DNA from: Bacillus pumilus
Lineage (GTDB): Bacteria; Bacillota; Bacilli; Bacillales; Bacillaceae
Direction of reading: 5' to 3'
NCBI RefSeq assembly: GCF_002744245.1
Contig: NZ_NKHG01000112.1
Location: 1-64,000, forward strand
Length of the DNA stretch: 64,000 bases
Shown: positions 8,566 through 18,998 of the stretch, one piece after another
Numbering within the stretch: the first letter of the stretch is position 1
Layout: the number at the start of each line of letters is the position of its first letter
The notes under the pieces: generated by a model
Seen by the model: only the letters and a program-made list of their open reading frames with translations
Told to the model about the DNA's origin: nothing
Database searches by the model: none
Position numbers and translations under genes: made by a program

Positions 8566-10164
8566 TTTGATCGCTGAAATGGTCAGCGTATGCTGTTCAT
8601 TATCAATGACAAAAAGGTTGTTTTCGCCCTTTACTGCGAATTTTGTTTGTTTCTCATTCATCCAGACATTCTGTTCTGTCAGCCCTAGTGTTGAAGGATA
8701 GATTTGCATGATCTCGCGGAACACAATCGCATTCGCCTGTCCATTTTGAATCACATAATCGGTTTTTTCTGTTGTCAATCGCTCAATGGTGTCTCCTTGA
8801 TCACTTTTGACCGAGCTCAGCGTTTGCATTCTTTGCTTAAGCACAGATTCCTCTTTTCCAAGGAAAGAAAGCAAATACTCGTACGAACCTGCTGATGCGG
8901 GTGATAGGTAGGAATTGAACTGTCCTGGTCTAATGGAAAATGGCTTCAATTCATCTGCGTTTTGAAGCGCATCAGGTTTCACAAAATACGTCTCTTTCGC
9001 TGTTTTGATTTGAACGGTTTGTTTATTTTCAGCCACAGCCTGTACCTCTTGTCCAAATGATAGAGTGACATCTGCCTTTTTCTTCATGGCTTGATCTTTA
9101 TAAACTGTCATTGGATCTGCCGTGACAACGGCCTGCTGATCAACCTTTTTCATATCAGGCGCCCCCTTCTTCTCAGGGTTCGTTGATTGAGGCGCCTCTG
9201 TTTTATTTGATGAAATAACACCAAATGTCGCCAGCGTACGAAGCGGTCGATCCGAAAACATAGAAAGAGCAAGCAAGATGGTTAAGACCGCTATAATCGT
9301 CACTTGAAACGCTGGTCCAAAAAATGAGCGTCGTTTTCCGTTCGCATTATAACGAGAGACCTTTTCAGTCTTTTGTACGCCCTTTCGACCTTCCTTGTGT
9401 TCCAATTGATATTCTTTTTTCTCTTTTTTGGACAGCTTGTTAAACCAATCAACAAACTCTTTGTATTCTTTCACGACCTTTTTTGTATCATCAAACATCC
9501 GAAGCTCGCCATAATGCATCCAAGCGACCCGGTCACAGATTTTTTGGATTTGACTGATTGAGTGACTAACAAAGAAAATCGTCTTTCCTTGTTCTTTAAA
9601 CTCCGTTATACGATCCACACATTTTTGATAGAAGGTTTGATCTCCAACAGACAGCGCTTCATCAATAATGAGGATATCCGGATCAATATGTGCTGAAATC
9701 GCAAATCCTAGACGAGACTTCATCCCGCTTGAATAACTTTTTACAGGCTGATCAATAAAGTCGCCAATATCCGCAAACTCGACGATTTTTTCATAAAGCT
9801 CGTCTATTTCTTTATTCGTCAGCCCCATCATTAAGCACTTTAATCGAATGTTATCTTTACCGCTTAATTGATTGTTCAGCCCTGCTGAAATCGCAATTAA
9901 CGAAGGCTGACCGTCCATCTCAATGTCACCACTTGTTGGTGGAATGATTTTCGCTAGAAGGTTCGACATCGTTGATTTTCCAGATCCATTGATCCCAACA
10001 AAACCAATCGTCTCTCCTTCATATACATCAAAGGATACATCACGAACAGCAAAGAAACCTTTTTCATTTTTATTAGGAAAAAACAGTCCCTTGATTTTAT
10101 CTGACTGCTTTTTATATAGAAAGTACTGCTTGGATACGTTTCGAAACGAAACCTTTAGTTTCAT
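8563..10164 (-). CDS. tagH: Teichoic acid exporter ATPase TagH
   Basis: ATP-binding subunit of the TagGH transporter that flips undecaprenyl-linked teichoic acid across the membrane. The N-terminal ABC domain (about 1-245) has Walker A GINGSGKS, the signature [15 protein letters not shown], Walker [13 protein letters not shown] and the H-loop FFVSHS. Unlike most ABC ATPases it continues through a membrane helix (about 285-305) to an extracytoplasmic C-terminal part (about 350-533), as in Bacillus TagH. It follows tagG by 19 bases; start ATG 10164 has AAGGAG upstream. Confidence 0.94.
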   Translation of the reverse strand: MKLKVSFRNVSKQYFLYKKQSDKIKGLFFPNKNEKGFFAVRDVSFDVYEGETIGFVGINGSGKSTMSNLLAKIIPPTSGDIEMDGQPSLIAISAGLNNQLSGKDNIRLKCLMMGLTNKEIDELYEKIVEFADIGDFIDQPVKSYSSGMKSRLGFAISAHIDPDILIIDEALSVGDQTFYQKCVDRITEFKEQGKTIFFVSHSISQIQKICDRVAWMHYGELRMFDDTKKVVKEYKEFVDWFNKLSKKEKKEYQLEHKEGRKGVQKTEKVSRYNANGKRRSFFGPAFQVTIIAVLTILLALSMFSDRPLRTLATFGVISSNKTEAPQSTNPEKKGAPDMKKVDQQAVVTADPMTVYKDQAMKKKADVTLSFGQEVQAVAENKQTVQIKTAKETYFVKPDALQNADELKPFSIRPGQFNSYLSPASAGSYEYLLSFLGKEESVLKQRMQTLSSVKSDQGDTIERLTTEKTDYVIQNGQANAIVFREIMQIYPSTLGLTEQNVWMNEKQTKFAVKGENNLFVIDNEQHTLTISAIK

Positions 10165-10183
10165 CGTATAATCTCCTTACTTT

Positions 10184-11011
10184 TTAAAGAAAATCGACAA
10201 ATTTATCCCTAAATTTCATATGAAGCAATGAACCGATTGTTAAGAGGAGAAGTGTAATCAGCCAAAAATACAGCGTATATTTGACGTCTTGAAAGAACCA
10301 TTCTCCCTTTAACAAACTATTTCTGAAACCATCAATAATGTAGAAAAGAGGATTCAGTCTTAATATATCCCCAATCCATGCCTTGTCTCCAGTAAGCTTC
10401 TCTGAGATATTCCAAAAAATCGGCAGCAAAAAGAAAAGTAAACGTGTTACTGATTGTAAAAGAAATTGATAGTCTCTCACGAGTACGCTAATCGTTGAAT
10501 TAAACAAACTAAACGAAAACATAAACGCGATCAAACAAATAAGATAGTATATATATTGTAGCCAATGGGCGTCGGGATATATGCCATAGGAAATCAGCAC
10601 AATCAGATATACACCCATCATGACAAAGTAGCTGAACAAGTTGGACATAATCACCACAGACGGCAGCGCACTAATCGGAAAATTCATTTTCGATACCATA
10701 TTAATGCGTTTAAACACGCTGTTTGATCCATCAAGAATCGTTGGACTAATGAAGAACCATGGAATTAATCCGGCAAGCATCCAGATGATAAATGGAACCT
10801 CCATGCCACCAATGACAATTGGCTGCCCTCCGCGAATACCCATGCCAAAAACAAACCAGTAAGCCAGCATTTGAATCAATGGATTTAAAAACTGCCATAA
10901 AATACCTAAATAATTCATCTGATATTTTGATTTTGTTTCATAAACAGCAAGTCGCATAATCAGTGGAAATGAGCTAATTTGCTCCTTTAATATCGTCAAC
11001 ATTGCATTCAT
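10184..11011 (-). CDS. tagG: Teichoic acid exporter permease TagG
   Basis: Membrane subunit of the TagGH ABC-2 type exporter. 275 residues with six hydrophobic segments, spread from about residue 35 to the C-terminus, and the conserved early stretch [20 protein letters not shown]. First gene of the tagGH pair, with AAGGAAGATAACA before ATG 11011. The C-terminal segment [22 protein letters not shown] is typical of the family. Confidence 0.93.
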   Translation of the reverse strand: MNAMLTILKEQISSFPLIMRLAVYETKSKYQMNYLGILWQFLNPLIQMLAYWFVFGMGIRGGQPIVIGGMEVPFIIWMLAGLIPWFFISPTILDGSNSVFKRINMVSKMNFPISALPSVVIMSNLFSYFVMMGVYLIVLISYGIYPDAHWLQYIYYLICLIAFMFSFSLFNSTISVLVRDYQFLLQSVTRLLFFLLPIFWNISEKLTGDKAWIGDILRLNPLFYIIDGFRNSLLKGEWFFQDVKYTLYFWLITLLLLTIGSLLHMKFRDKFVDFL

Positions 11012-11321
11012 TGTTATCTTCCTTAGAAAAAATTTTGAGTACCATTAGAATTAAAAGCACCGCTCATAATTGTAACAGATGTTGATTATTTTTTCACTTT
11101 AAAGTCAAAACAAGATGCTATCACTCATAAGTATAGGAATTATTTGCTTAATCATATGATATAGACAATTTGGGATGATATTTACATTTCAGAATAATGT
11201 ATGTTAAACTATTTTAACTATATTATCAAATCCACTTAGCTCAATACCCATTTTATAGATATTCAGTATTACTTTTACTATATTAAAATAGATAATCAAC
11301 TAGATTTTAAGGAGAGAGACT
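11012..11321. other. A+T-rich intergenic region between tagG and the extra transferase
   Basis: This 310-base stretch carries the divergent starts of tagG and the transferase at 11322. A TACAAT hexamer reads toward tagG, but I cannot pair it with a good -35. Several TTAA/TATA-rich stretches precede the + strand gene without a convincing -35. No coding potential was seen. Confidence 0.5.
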
Positions 11322-14300
11322 ATGGTTTCTTTAGAAAGTATTTTAACTAGTAACTCTATCTTATCTTTGTTTATACATTCATATGATGAAAAGGACCTAA
11401 AAACAATAAATTTCATTCGTGATAATCAATCATTTGATTTTCCTCTACAGCAGAATAAAGATGGTTTTTACGTGGCAGAAATACGTGCTAAAGATATTCT
11501 CCCTCTAAAAGGTTCCTCTTTCAGTATCTACGTAGCAGATCAATTTGGAACACTCTCTCAGCTACAATATGCCGTTCATCACAAATGGCAAAGAAAAATA
11601 CTGCATAGAGAATTGGCTGTACTAATCAAAAGAACAAGCAATGACAACTTACAAACAAAAATAACTTTCGAGGTTTTAAATGCTAAAAAAAGAACAAACC
11701 TATACAAAACAAATGTGATCGATTTTGCGCTTAAAAATCGAAACCTAACAATAAATGGTGTTTCAAATATTTTAGACATTGATTCCTCATTCGACCAAAG
11801 GAAATTCTTTATTGCTCTTCATAGAGTACCTTCAAAAGATAAAATATTATTTCCGGTTGAATCAATTTCAAAAGATGGAAAGTGGTCTGCTCACTTAAAC
11901 TTAAGCTCACTTAGCCTACATAATTTATATGAGGGTATCTGGCAAATGCATTTTTATGAAGAAATAGACGGTAAGTTACTAGGATCATTCATAAAAGCCA
12001 AAAAGAAATTGAATTCTTCAAACACATTTAAAACTGTTGACCACCTGTTTAAGTGTCAAATTAAAAAGAAAAATAATGGGCTGATTGTAGATGTGAAACA
12101 GGAGAGTATACTTGTTTCTTTTAAAGAGAGCTACATTCAAAACCAAACTATGCTTGCACAGATATCTATAGAACGAGAACAATTAGCTTTACTAGATCAT
12201 CATGTTTCTGAAATTCACATGATAAATAATCAGGGTACAAAGAGCACGGTTTTAACTAAAAGTAAACGTATTAATAATGAGAATTTTATTTTAAAAATAC
12301 CTTTTAAGCGTATTATTGAATCATTACAAAAAGGAAGTCAAAAGCAATCTGACTGGCTCTTTTTATTAACGAACAAAAAAAGTCAGAAAACTATTTTCGC
12401 TAAACTAACAAATAACTCTTTAACTTTTGATGAAAATAACATTCTCAATATATTTGAAAAAGTGCCTTTTGAAGTAGGATTACATCGAAATGCTAATCAA
12501 AATTTAAGTTTTACAGTTAGAAAAGCTAGAACTGTCAGAAATCTCTATCAAGTAAAAAAAACACGTGGCCACAACTTAAAAATTGAAGGCGCTGCTATCT
12601 TGAGAGGTTTAGAAATGCCTAAATCAGATACTGTCAAGCGCTCGTTGATCCTAAAAGAACGCACATCATTAAAAGAAATATCTGTCCCCGTACAAAATAA
12701 AAGAGACTTAACTTTTGCTTATCATTATAAACGGGACAAGAAGGACTATACCTACTGTGGATTTAAAGCAATATTTGATACTTCCACACTCCCTGAAAAA
12801 AAAGGAGTTTGGGATTTCTTTATTAGATTTGATACAGATCAATTTTCATTTAATAGACGTTTAGGCTTTGTCAAGTATACCTATAAGAAAGACAAATATC
12901 TTTCTATCATCAAATATACAGATAAAAATGATAATAAAATTTTTAACTTTTCTTCAACAACACCTAAAGGGAATTTAAAACTTGAAGTACTCCCCTTTAA
13001 ATCCTCTATTTCCGAGGATCATATTAGTGAAAATCGAGAAGAAGCTTGGATTATAGGTGAAAGACCCGATACTGCCCAAGATACAGGTTATCACTTTTTC
13101 AAATATTGCAGAGAAAAACACCCTAATAAGAAAGTTTATTATGCTATAGAAGAAGGAAGTAAAGATATTCGAAATATTGAACATCTTGGGAACGTATTGA
13201 CAATTGGCTCAGCTGAACATATTGAAAAGACATTACAAGCTACACACTTTATTGGCTCTCATGACCTAGAATATTTCCTTCCTTTCAAAATACCACAGTA
13301 TCGACATACCAAGAAAGCCAAAAGAATCTTTCTGCAACACGGTGTGATGGGAAGGAAATCTGCTGAATACCATCGGTTCTTCTATCAATATCCTTTTCAT
13401 ATAGTTTGTGTCAGTTCAGTATATGAAAAGAATATGATGATGGATCACTTTGGTTACAAAGAATCAGAGGTTAAAGTTACTGGTTTATCAAGATTTGATC
13501 ATTTAGCCAATTCTAAGACATCTGATGATATCCGTGATAGAGAGATTTTAATCATGCCAACATGGAGGGAATGGCTCAATACAGAGGAAACATTCTTAAA
13601 ATCGAATTATTACGAGAAGTATATCTCGATTCTAAGAGACGAAAGACTGCTTCAAGAATTAAAAAAACATAGAGTGAAAATATTATTTTATCCACATTAC
13701 CGAATGCAACCGTACATCTCTTATTTCAATAAATATAAAAGTGATGTAGTTTCTATTTTGGAATTGGGTGAAGTGAACGTTCAAGAATTATTGATGAGGG
13801 CTTCTCTACTTATTACCGACTATTCTAGTGTATCATTTGATGTAAGTTTTATGAAAAAACCAGTTATTTATTATCACTTTGATTTTGATGAATTTTTCAG
13901 TAAGGGGATTCTAAGAAGTAAGGAAGAAACTTTCCTTGGCGAGATTGTGGAAGACCAAACAAGCTTAGTTAGTGAGATCATTCATACGATTAATAATGAT
14001 TTTAAAGAAAAATTGTTTGTCGAAGAAAGAAGAGATTTAATTCTAACGTATACTGATAACAAAAACTGCGACAGAATTTTCAATGAAATTTGTTCTTTAA
14101 AAGATGACCATTTTTCAGCAATCGCTTCCTTAACAAGGATTTCTAAAGACACTCTTCAAAATATAAAAATAACGATCATACAAACACTAGTCCGAAATTA
14201 TTTTTTTACAATAAGTGTTAAAAAAATAAAAATGTTAAAAAATAAATCTCGGAAAACTCTAAAAGCGCTTAAGAGACATTTAAAAAGAAACGTACACAAA

Positions 14301-14327
14301 AAAACTATTCTAGCTAGGAATCGCTGA
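11322..14327 (+). CDS. CDP-glycerol-type glycerophosphotransferase, extra teichoic acid gene
   Basis: Large predicted teichoic acid polymerase-like enzyme of 1001 residues. Residues about 1-580 show no domain I recognise. Residues about 595-925 resemble the CDP-glycerol:poly(glycerophosphate) glycerophosphotransferase domain: QHGVMGRKSAEYHRFF, IMPTWREW, FYPHYRMQPY and LLITDYSSVSFD (compare TWHGTPLK, APTWRD, LRMHYL and LLITDYSSVFFD in TagF at 14519). The C-terminus is strongly basic. The gene is visibly richer in A and T than its neighbours (many AAA, AAT and ATA codons). It is absent between tagG and tagF in B. subtilis, and its + orientation opposes both flanking genes; acquisition by transfer is inferred. 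It could polymerise or modify glycerol- or ribitol-phosphate chains; donor and acceptor cannot be told from sequence. AAGGAGAGAGACT precedes ATG 11322. Confidence 0.82.
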   Translation: MVSLESILTSNSILSLFIHSYDEKDLKTINFIRDNQSFDFPLQQNKDGFYVAEIRAKDILPLKGSSFSIYVADQFGTLSQLQYAVHHKWQRKILHRELAVLIKRTSNDNLQTKITFEVLNAKKRTNLYKTNVIDFALKNRNLTINGVSNILDIDSSFDQRKFFIALHRVPSKDKILFPVESISKDGKWSAHLNLSSLSLHNLYEGIWQMHFYEEIDGKLLGSFIKAKKKLNSSNTFKTVDHLFKCQIKKKNNGLIVDVKQESILVSFKESYIQNQTMLAQISIEREQLALLDHHVSEIHMINNQGTKSTVLTKSKRINNENFILKIPFKRIIESLQKGSQKQSDWLFLLTNKKSQKTIFAKLTNNSLTFDENNILNIFEKVPFEVGLHRNANQNLSFTVRKARTVRNLYQVKKTRGHNLKIEGAAILRGLEMPKSDTVKRSLILKERTSLKEISVPVQNKRDLTFAYHYKRDKKDYTYCGFKAIFDTSTLPEKKGVWDFFIRFDTDQFSFNRRLGFVKYTYKKDKYLSIIKYTDKNDNKIFNFSSTTPKGNLKLEVLPFKSSISEDHISENREEAWIIGERPDTAQDTGYHFFKYCREKHPNKKVYYAIEEGSKDIRNIEHLGNVLTIGSAEHIEKTLQATHFIGSHDLEYFLPFKIPQYRHTKKAKRIFLQHGVMGRKSAEYHRFFYQYPFHIVCVSSVYEKNMMMDHFGYKESEVKVTGLSRFDHLANSKTSDDIRDREILIMPTWREWLNTEETFLKSNYYEKYISILRDERLLQELKKHRVKILFYPHYRMQPYISYFNKYKSDVVSILELGEVNVQELLMRASLLITDYSSVSFDVSFMKKPVIYYHFDFDEFFSKGILRSKEETFLGEIVEDQTSLVSEIIHTINNDFKEKLFVEERRDLILTYTDNKNCDRIFNEICSLKDDHFSAIASLTRISKDTLQNIKITIIQTLVRNYFFTISVKKIKMLKNKSRKTLKALKRHLKRNVHKKTILARNR

Positions 14328-14363
14328 AATAGTAATAATTACTTCTTTATTTTATTCGAAGTT

Positions 14364-14392
14364 GCCAGTATGACAACCGACTGGCTTTTTTT
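14364..14392 (+). terminator. Terminator after the extra transferase
   Basis: Stem GCCAGT/ACTGGC with a 10-base loop, followed by TTTTTTTA on the + strand. Confidence 0.7.
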
Positions 14393-14404
14393 ACTTATAA
14401 GATC

Positions 14405-14458
14405 AGAAAAAAACACCTCTAAGTTGGTTTCAGTGTTTTCAACTTAAAGGTGTTTTTC
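14405..14458. terminator. Bidirectional terminator between convergent genes
   Basis: Long hairpin with arms AAACACCTCTAAGTTG and CAACTTAAAGGTGTTT (minor mismatches) and T-runs on both sides. It would end tagF on the minus strand and back up the preceding terminator on the plus strand. Confidence 0.75.
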
Positions 14459-14518
14459 TCTTGGTCTTCTTTATCATATACAACAAATTAGGAAATTCAG
14501 TAAACATTATGTTCTTTC

Positions 14519-16783
14519 CTATTTATCAAACACAACCTCAACCACACGCTTCGACGACTCACCGCTCTCTAAGTAGCAGAATTTTTCATAAAACGGTGCA
14601 AATGAAGCTGGCAATGTAAAGGTTGGCTGTTCTGTTTCTCTTACCCAGTCAATGACCCTTGCTGTCTCTTTCACAAGCGGTCCTGGTGCTTCTTGTTCAA
14701 AGTCGAAATAAAAGCCTCTTAGTTTGTCACGATATGTCTCAATGTCTGGTACATAGAACAGCATCGGACGTTTGAGGTTTGCATAATCAAAGAACACAGA
14801 TGAGTAGTCTGTTATGAGCAGATCAGAAATCATATAAAGGTCTCTGATGTCTTCGTAATGAGAGAGGTCATAGGCAAAGCCTTCATAAGGACCCAAATCA
14901 AAGTTCTCAGCTACTAGATAGTGCATACGAAGGATAATGATATACTCTTCACCTATAGAGGCTCTTAGCTCATGCAGGTCGAGGTCTAAGTCAAATTTGT
15001 ACTGCCCTTTTTTATAAAATTGGTCGTCTCTCCATGTTGGTGCATATAAGATCAATTTTTTATCAAGCGGCAGGTTCATTTTTTGCTTGAGTGCTCTCAT
15101 CGTTTCTTCATTGTTTTGATTGTGAAGGAAATCATTTCTTGGATATCCTGACTCAATCATCGTCTTTTGGAATTGGAAGGCACGTGTAAAGATTTCCGTC
15201 GAGTATGCATTAGGAGAAATGAGATAATCCCAATTCGATGCTTCTTTCGTGAAATTCTTTTTATATTTTTTCGTGTTCGTTCCAGGCATATGGACTTCAT
15301 CCATGTCCATCGCAAGTCGTTTTAACGGCGTACCATGCCATGTTTGTAAGTATGTTGTATGATCAGGCTTTGGTACCCAAAGCGGTAGGCGGCTGTTTAC
15401 GACCCAATATTCCGCTCTGGCCATGGCAAAAATCCATTTGAATGACAAACGATTCATATAATAGATGCCCTTTTCCTTAAACGGTGCTTCATGCCCTTTT
15501 TTAACGCTCCAGATCAACGTATATTCAGGGTGATTTTCTTTCATATACTCATAAATAGCACGTGGGTTACAACTGAATTGTTTCCCATTAAAGCTTTCAA
15601 AAACGACGGTTTTCTTTTTCACGGACAATTTACTTGCTAGCTTAAAGGTCGTTTTGAAGGTTCTTGTCACCAATCGATTACGTACTTTTTTAATTTTGCC
15701 AATCTTCTTTTTGAATTTCTTCCACTTGCTTTTGACATAGTACTTCGCACGGGTTTTTGTTGTGTAATCATTAATACGGATACCCAGCGTTTGTCGCTTT
15801 TTCTTTCGGTACACTTCATATCGAATCGGGATATCGTTCTTTTTTTGTATTTGGACAAGGCCTTTTAATTGATTAGATCGATCTCCAAGCACAAGAGATG
15901 GTGTTATTAACGTCTCTTCTACTCCGTTAACTTCACATATAAATTCAAAGTACATTCTATAGATATATCGCTCATCAGTAGAATAGGTTAATGCTCCCAA
16001 AGGAACTTCTACTTTGAAAGGGTATACCTCTGGCATCTCCCCGTCGGTTCTATATCTATCAATATCACCTTTTTGCTGGAAGTTTACGGGGAAGCGGTGC
16101 TCCATTTCGGGGGCACTGTTCCTTTTGACCAGGATTTGTATTCTTTTGATTTGATAAGAGTGCTCAGCACTTATCACACCACAATATCCATTTAGGGTAA
16201 GGATATTGGTCTCATCGAGTGATATCTGCTTCATTTTCGTGATCTTCATTTCTCGCTTGACCTTAATAGAAGCATTTCCTTTGTCCGTACGATACGGTAC
16301 GGCAAGGAGCAGAGCGTTTTTATTTTCTATGAAACAGAGTTCAGGCGTTTCGACATCTAGCTTTAGACGACGCTTATAATAAGGATTGTCGTCTTCATCT
16401 ATGAATTGGCCTTCTTCCTCTTCCGATTCAGCCTCTTCGTCCTCTCCATCAGAATCATATGAGGAGTCTTCGGTTTCATCTTCGCTCTCACTACTATCCA
16501 TCATTTGAGAAAAATCCGTCACATATAAATTATACGTTTGTCCTTGTTCCATTTTATTCGAGAAAGAATCTTCATCAAGCACTATTTTAAAACGATTTTC
16601 ACCTAGATGTTCAAGAGGAAGGTAAACTTCCTGCTTGGAGACCCTTTCTCTCATGAGCAAGTAAAATATTCGCCCTTCTAATGGCCTATCATCATCTATT
16701 TTCAACACGATTTCCAGTTGTTGATGATGGTTCCTTAAACTTTCAACAACACTTTTCTTCTGAACGGTCTCTTCAATCATCAA
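14519..16783 (-). CDS. tagF: Poly(glycerophosphate) polymerase TagF
   Basis: Extends the wall teichoic acid main chain by adding glycerol-3-phosphate from CDP-glycerol. 754 residues: an N-terminal part of about 380 residues and a C-terminal Glyphos_transf domain (about 390-750) with TWHGTPLKRLAMDMDE, SGYPRND, LYAPTWRDDQF, LRMHYL and LLITDYSSVFFD. A very acidic, low-complexity segment (about 110-150, mostly Glu, Asp and Ser) is inserted in the N-terminal part. TTG 16783 and ATG 16780 are both possible starts after GGAGATAA; a further ATG at 16787 is out of frame. It is the last gene of tagD-tagE-tagF, ending at a strong hairpin. Confidence 0.92.
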   Translation of the reverse strand: MMIEETVQKKSVVESLRNHHQQLEIVLKIDDDRPLEGRIFYLLMRERVSKQEVYLPLEHLGENRFKIVLDEDSFSNKMEQGQTYNLYVTDFSQMMDSSESEDETEDSSYDSDGEDEEAESEEEEGQFIDEDDNPYYKRRLKLDVETPELCFIENKNALLLAVPYRTDKGNASIKVKREMKITKMKQISLDETNILTLNGYCGVISAEHSYQIKRIQILVKRNSAPEMEHRFPVNFQQKGDIDRYRTDGEMPEVYPFKVEVPLGALTYSTDERYIYRMYFEFICEVNGVEETLITPSLVLGDRSNQLKGLVQIQKKNDIPIRYEVYRKKKRQTLGIRINDYTTKTRAKYYVKSKWKKFKKKIGKIKKVRNRLVTRTFKTTFKLASKLSVKKKTVVFESFNGKQFSCNPRAIYEYMKENHPEYTLIWSVKKGHEAPFKEKGIYYMNRLSFKWIFAMARAEYWVVNSRLPLWVPKPDHTTYLQTWHGTPLKRLAMDMDEVHMPGTNTKKYKKNFTKEASNWDYLISPNAYSTEIFTRAFQFQKTMIESGYPRNDFLHNQNNEETMRALKQKMNLPLDKKLILYAPTWRDDQFYKKGQYKFDLDLDLHELRASIGEEYIIILRMHYLVAENFDLGPYEGFAYDLSHYEDIRDLYMISDLLITDYSSVFFDYANLKRPMLFYVPDIETYRDKLRGFYFDFEQEAPGPLVKETARVIDWVRETEQPTFTLPASFAPFYEKFCYLESGESSKRVVEVVFDK

Positions 16784-16861
16784 TCATTTATCTCCTCTGT
16801 TCATCGAAATCTTACACTTCTCATACTCATAACACGATGTAGTATAAATAAAAGTTTCTAT

Positions 16862-18895
16862 TTATTTATTCACTTTCCAAGAATAATTCCCTTTAATTGT
16901 CTTGTAAGACACACCATCAATCTTTGACACACCTTTTTCATTGAGCAAATGCTCGGCGATTGGTAACCGCTGAGTGATTTCATTGAATTCTTCATCTCTC
17001 ATTCTAATATAGAAATCAACGTATTTTGTTTTGTTTCGCTGCAATGCCGCCTTTATGAATGCATGTCCAATTGGGAAGGATACCTTTAGATCTTCGACAT
17101 TTTTAGAGAATAATTCAGCATGGTTATCCCGATCGTATCCGACAAGTTCTAATATAACCTTTTTCCGGTTTTCAATCACACCTTCCATTTGCAAGTCCAA
17201 TGAAAGAACATGATGTTTACTACTAATGTCTATCAATTTGAAATGAATAGGCTTCATCATGCGTTGAATGTGATCTCTTTTTTCTCGCACTTCTAACATT
17301 TTGTGAAGTGCCGTTACCCAGTATTGATAATAGTTAGAGATTGAATATCTCTCTGCAATCTCCTGACAATTTTCCGAAAAAATTTGATACTGTTCATCGT
17401 TTTTTAACAATTCAATGATTTTGTTAGCTAGCTGCTTGACTTCATATTGCTCTACTACAAAGCCATTAAAATCATTTTTCACAAGCGTGCTAGCACCATA
17501 ATCGTAATTATAAGTAATCACAGGGCAATTGTTAACAATTGATTCCATGATAGATAATGGACAGCCTTCAAAAACAGAGGTAGAGATAGACATTCTAGCT
17601 GTTCTAAATTCAACATCAGGATGTTGAGTGAATCCTTTCAAAAAGACATTCTTTTCTAAATTTAATTGTTTAATTTCCTGTTTTAGCTGCTTTTCTTGGG
17701 GACCAGAACCAAAGATTTCAAGCCTCGCACTTGGTACTTCTTTTATAACAAATTGAAAAGAACGGATGGCATCTATGACATTCTTGATTTTAGTTAATCT
17801 TGCCATCATCAGCACCTTATGTGGATCAGCCATATAATGATCTTGTACTTGATGTGACGAACGGTCTAGTGTATGTGGCGTTAAAAAGAAAATATTTTGA
17901 TGACCGAATTGTTTTACTACATCTGTTTTTTGCTCTTCAGTGATAAAAAAGACGGCATCTACTTTTTGTTTTCTTATTTGGCTAAATAACTCATTGTAAT
18001 CAGAACGTAATGCTGTCTTTTCTGTTTCGTAGTGTTTACTGTGGATAATTGCTGAGTAGTAAGAAGAGCTTCTTTTTTTTAATTGAAAAACATACTTATC
18101 CTGCTTCCGACTATCAACTAAAAAGAGCTTTTTCCGATCACTTTTATACTGAATATTCATGAGCCACTCTTGTCTTAATGCCTTCTCATTTTTAAAGGTT
18201 TTTATCCCTTCCTGAGCATACCATATCATTTCTTTTAATTTATTTTTAGACTCTTCTTCAAGATCAACATACTCTTTTTTCATATAAATATGAGTGTGCT
18301 GGTAAATGAACAGTTCTTGATAGACTTTACCAGTCTCCTGAGAGAAATAAGAAACTTTATGCAACTGCCCTTGTGTATTGTATTCCTCACGCTTCTCCAT
18401 ATGCTGATTTTGATGAAAGAACTCAATCATCTCAATTTGATTAGTTTGTTCATCCCTAATGAATCGTATAGATGGATCTTCATGATCAAATACCACTTCA
18501 TTGATGTTGTCAGCAAGATGCGACGGCTGATACTGTTCCTCTGGTTTACTATTTGGAATAAGGAAGTCGACATACATATTTTGAATTTTTGTCATTTTAG
18601 GATTCACTTTTTGTTTGGCAATGATCCCTTTCACTTTCCGTGAAAATTCAGGGTCATATGAAAAGGTTAAAAAATGAGATGAAATATTTTTCAACCCAAA
18701 TAGTTTCGCACGCAGCAATAACGACTTTGTCATACCACCATAATTCTCTTTTATTTTCCCAGTAATAAAATAATACTCCATATCCGGAATTTGTAAGTGT
18801 GGTTGCGGTTGACTTTGATTGTTTTTAAGTGTCTTTCTTCTATGCTTGTTAAACCATTTTTGGATCAAAACTCTCAACCTTTCATCGTTGTCCAT
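16862..18895 (-). CDS. tagE: Poly(glycerol-phosphate) alpha-glucosyltransferase TagE
   Basis: Predicted to add glucose from UDP-glucose to the glycerol units of wall teichoic acid. 677 residues, close to B. subtilis TagE (about 673). The glycosyltransferase family 4 C-terminal half (about 340-530) has LMMARLTKIKNV, ARLEIFGSGPQEKQL, VFLKGF and the E-x7-E type motif STSVFEGCPLSIMESIVN. It lies between tagD and tagF. The ribosome site before ATG 18895 is weak, and a hairpin at 18952-18989 separates it from tagD. Confidence 0.88.
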   Translation of the reverse strand: MDNDERLRVLIQKWFNKHRRKTLKNNQSQPQPHLQIPDMEYYFITGKIKENYGGMTKSLLLRAKLFGLKNISSHFLTFSYDPEFSRKVKGIIAKQKVNPKMTKIQNMYVDFLIPNSKPEEQYQPSHLADNINEVVFDHEDPSIRFIRDEQTNQIEMIEFFHQNQHMEKREEYNTQGQLHKVSYFSQETGKVYQELFIYQHTHIYMKKEYVDLEEESKNKLKEMIWYAQEGIKTFKNEKALRQEWLMNIQYKSDRKKLFLVDSRKQDKYVFQLKKRSSSYYSAIIHSKHYETEKTALRSDYNELFSQIRKQKVDAVFFITEEQKTDVVKQFGHQNIFFLTPHTLDRSSHQVQDHYMADPHKVLMMARLTKIKNVIDAIRSFQFVIKEVPSARLEIFGSGPQEKQLKQEIKQLNLEKNVFLKGFTQHPDVEFRTARMSISTSVFEGCPLSIMESIVNNCPVITYNYDYGASTLVKNDFNGFVVEQYEVKQLANKIIELLKNDEQYQIFSENCQEIAERYSISNYYQYWVTALHKMLEVREKRDHIQRMMKPIHFKLIDISSKHHVLSLDLQMEGVIENRKKVILELVGYDRDNHAELFSKNVEDLKVSFPIGHAFIKAALQRNKTKYVDFYIRMRDEEFNEITQRLPIAEHLLNEKGVSKIDGVSYKTIKGNYSWKVNK

Positions 18896-18918
18896 TTCAA
18901 TAACTGATTCCGTTGATA

Positions 18919-18947
18919 TTTAAATAAATTTTAAAAGAATATGTTAA
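18919..18947 (-). promoter_or_regulatory. Possible internal promoter for tagE-tagF
   Basis: Minus strand TTAACA (18942-18947), 17 bases, TTTAAA (18919-18924). It lies just after the tagD-tagE hairpin, where a secondary promoter would be needed if that hairpin terminates. Confidence 0.4.
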
Positions 18948-18951
18948 CATG

Positions 18952-18989
18952 AAAAAGTACTTCCCACCAAATGATAAGAAGTACTTTTT
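18952..18989 (-). terminator. Hairpin between tagD and tagE
   Basis: Perfect 12-bp arms AAAAAGTACTTC and GAAGTACTTTTT around a 14-base loop, with T-runs at the stem ends. It has the form of an intrinsic terminator although the downstream genes belong to the same expected operon. Confidence 0.7.
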
Positions 18990-18998
18990 TTCAATCTA

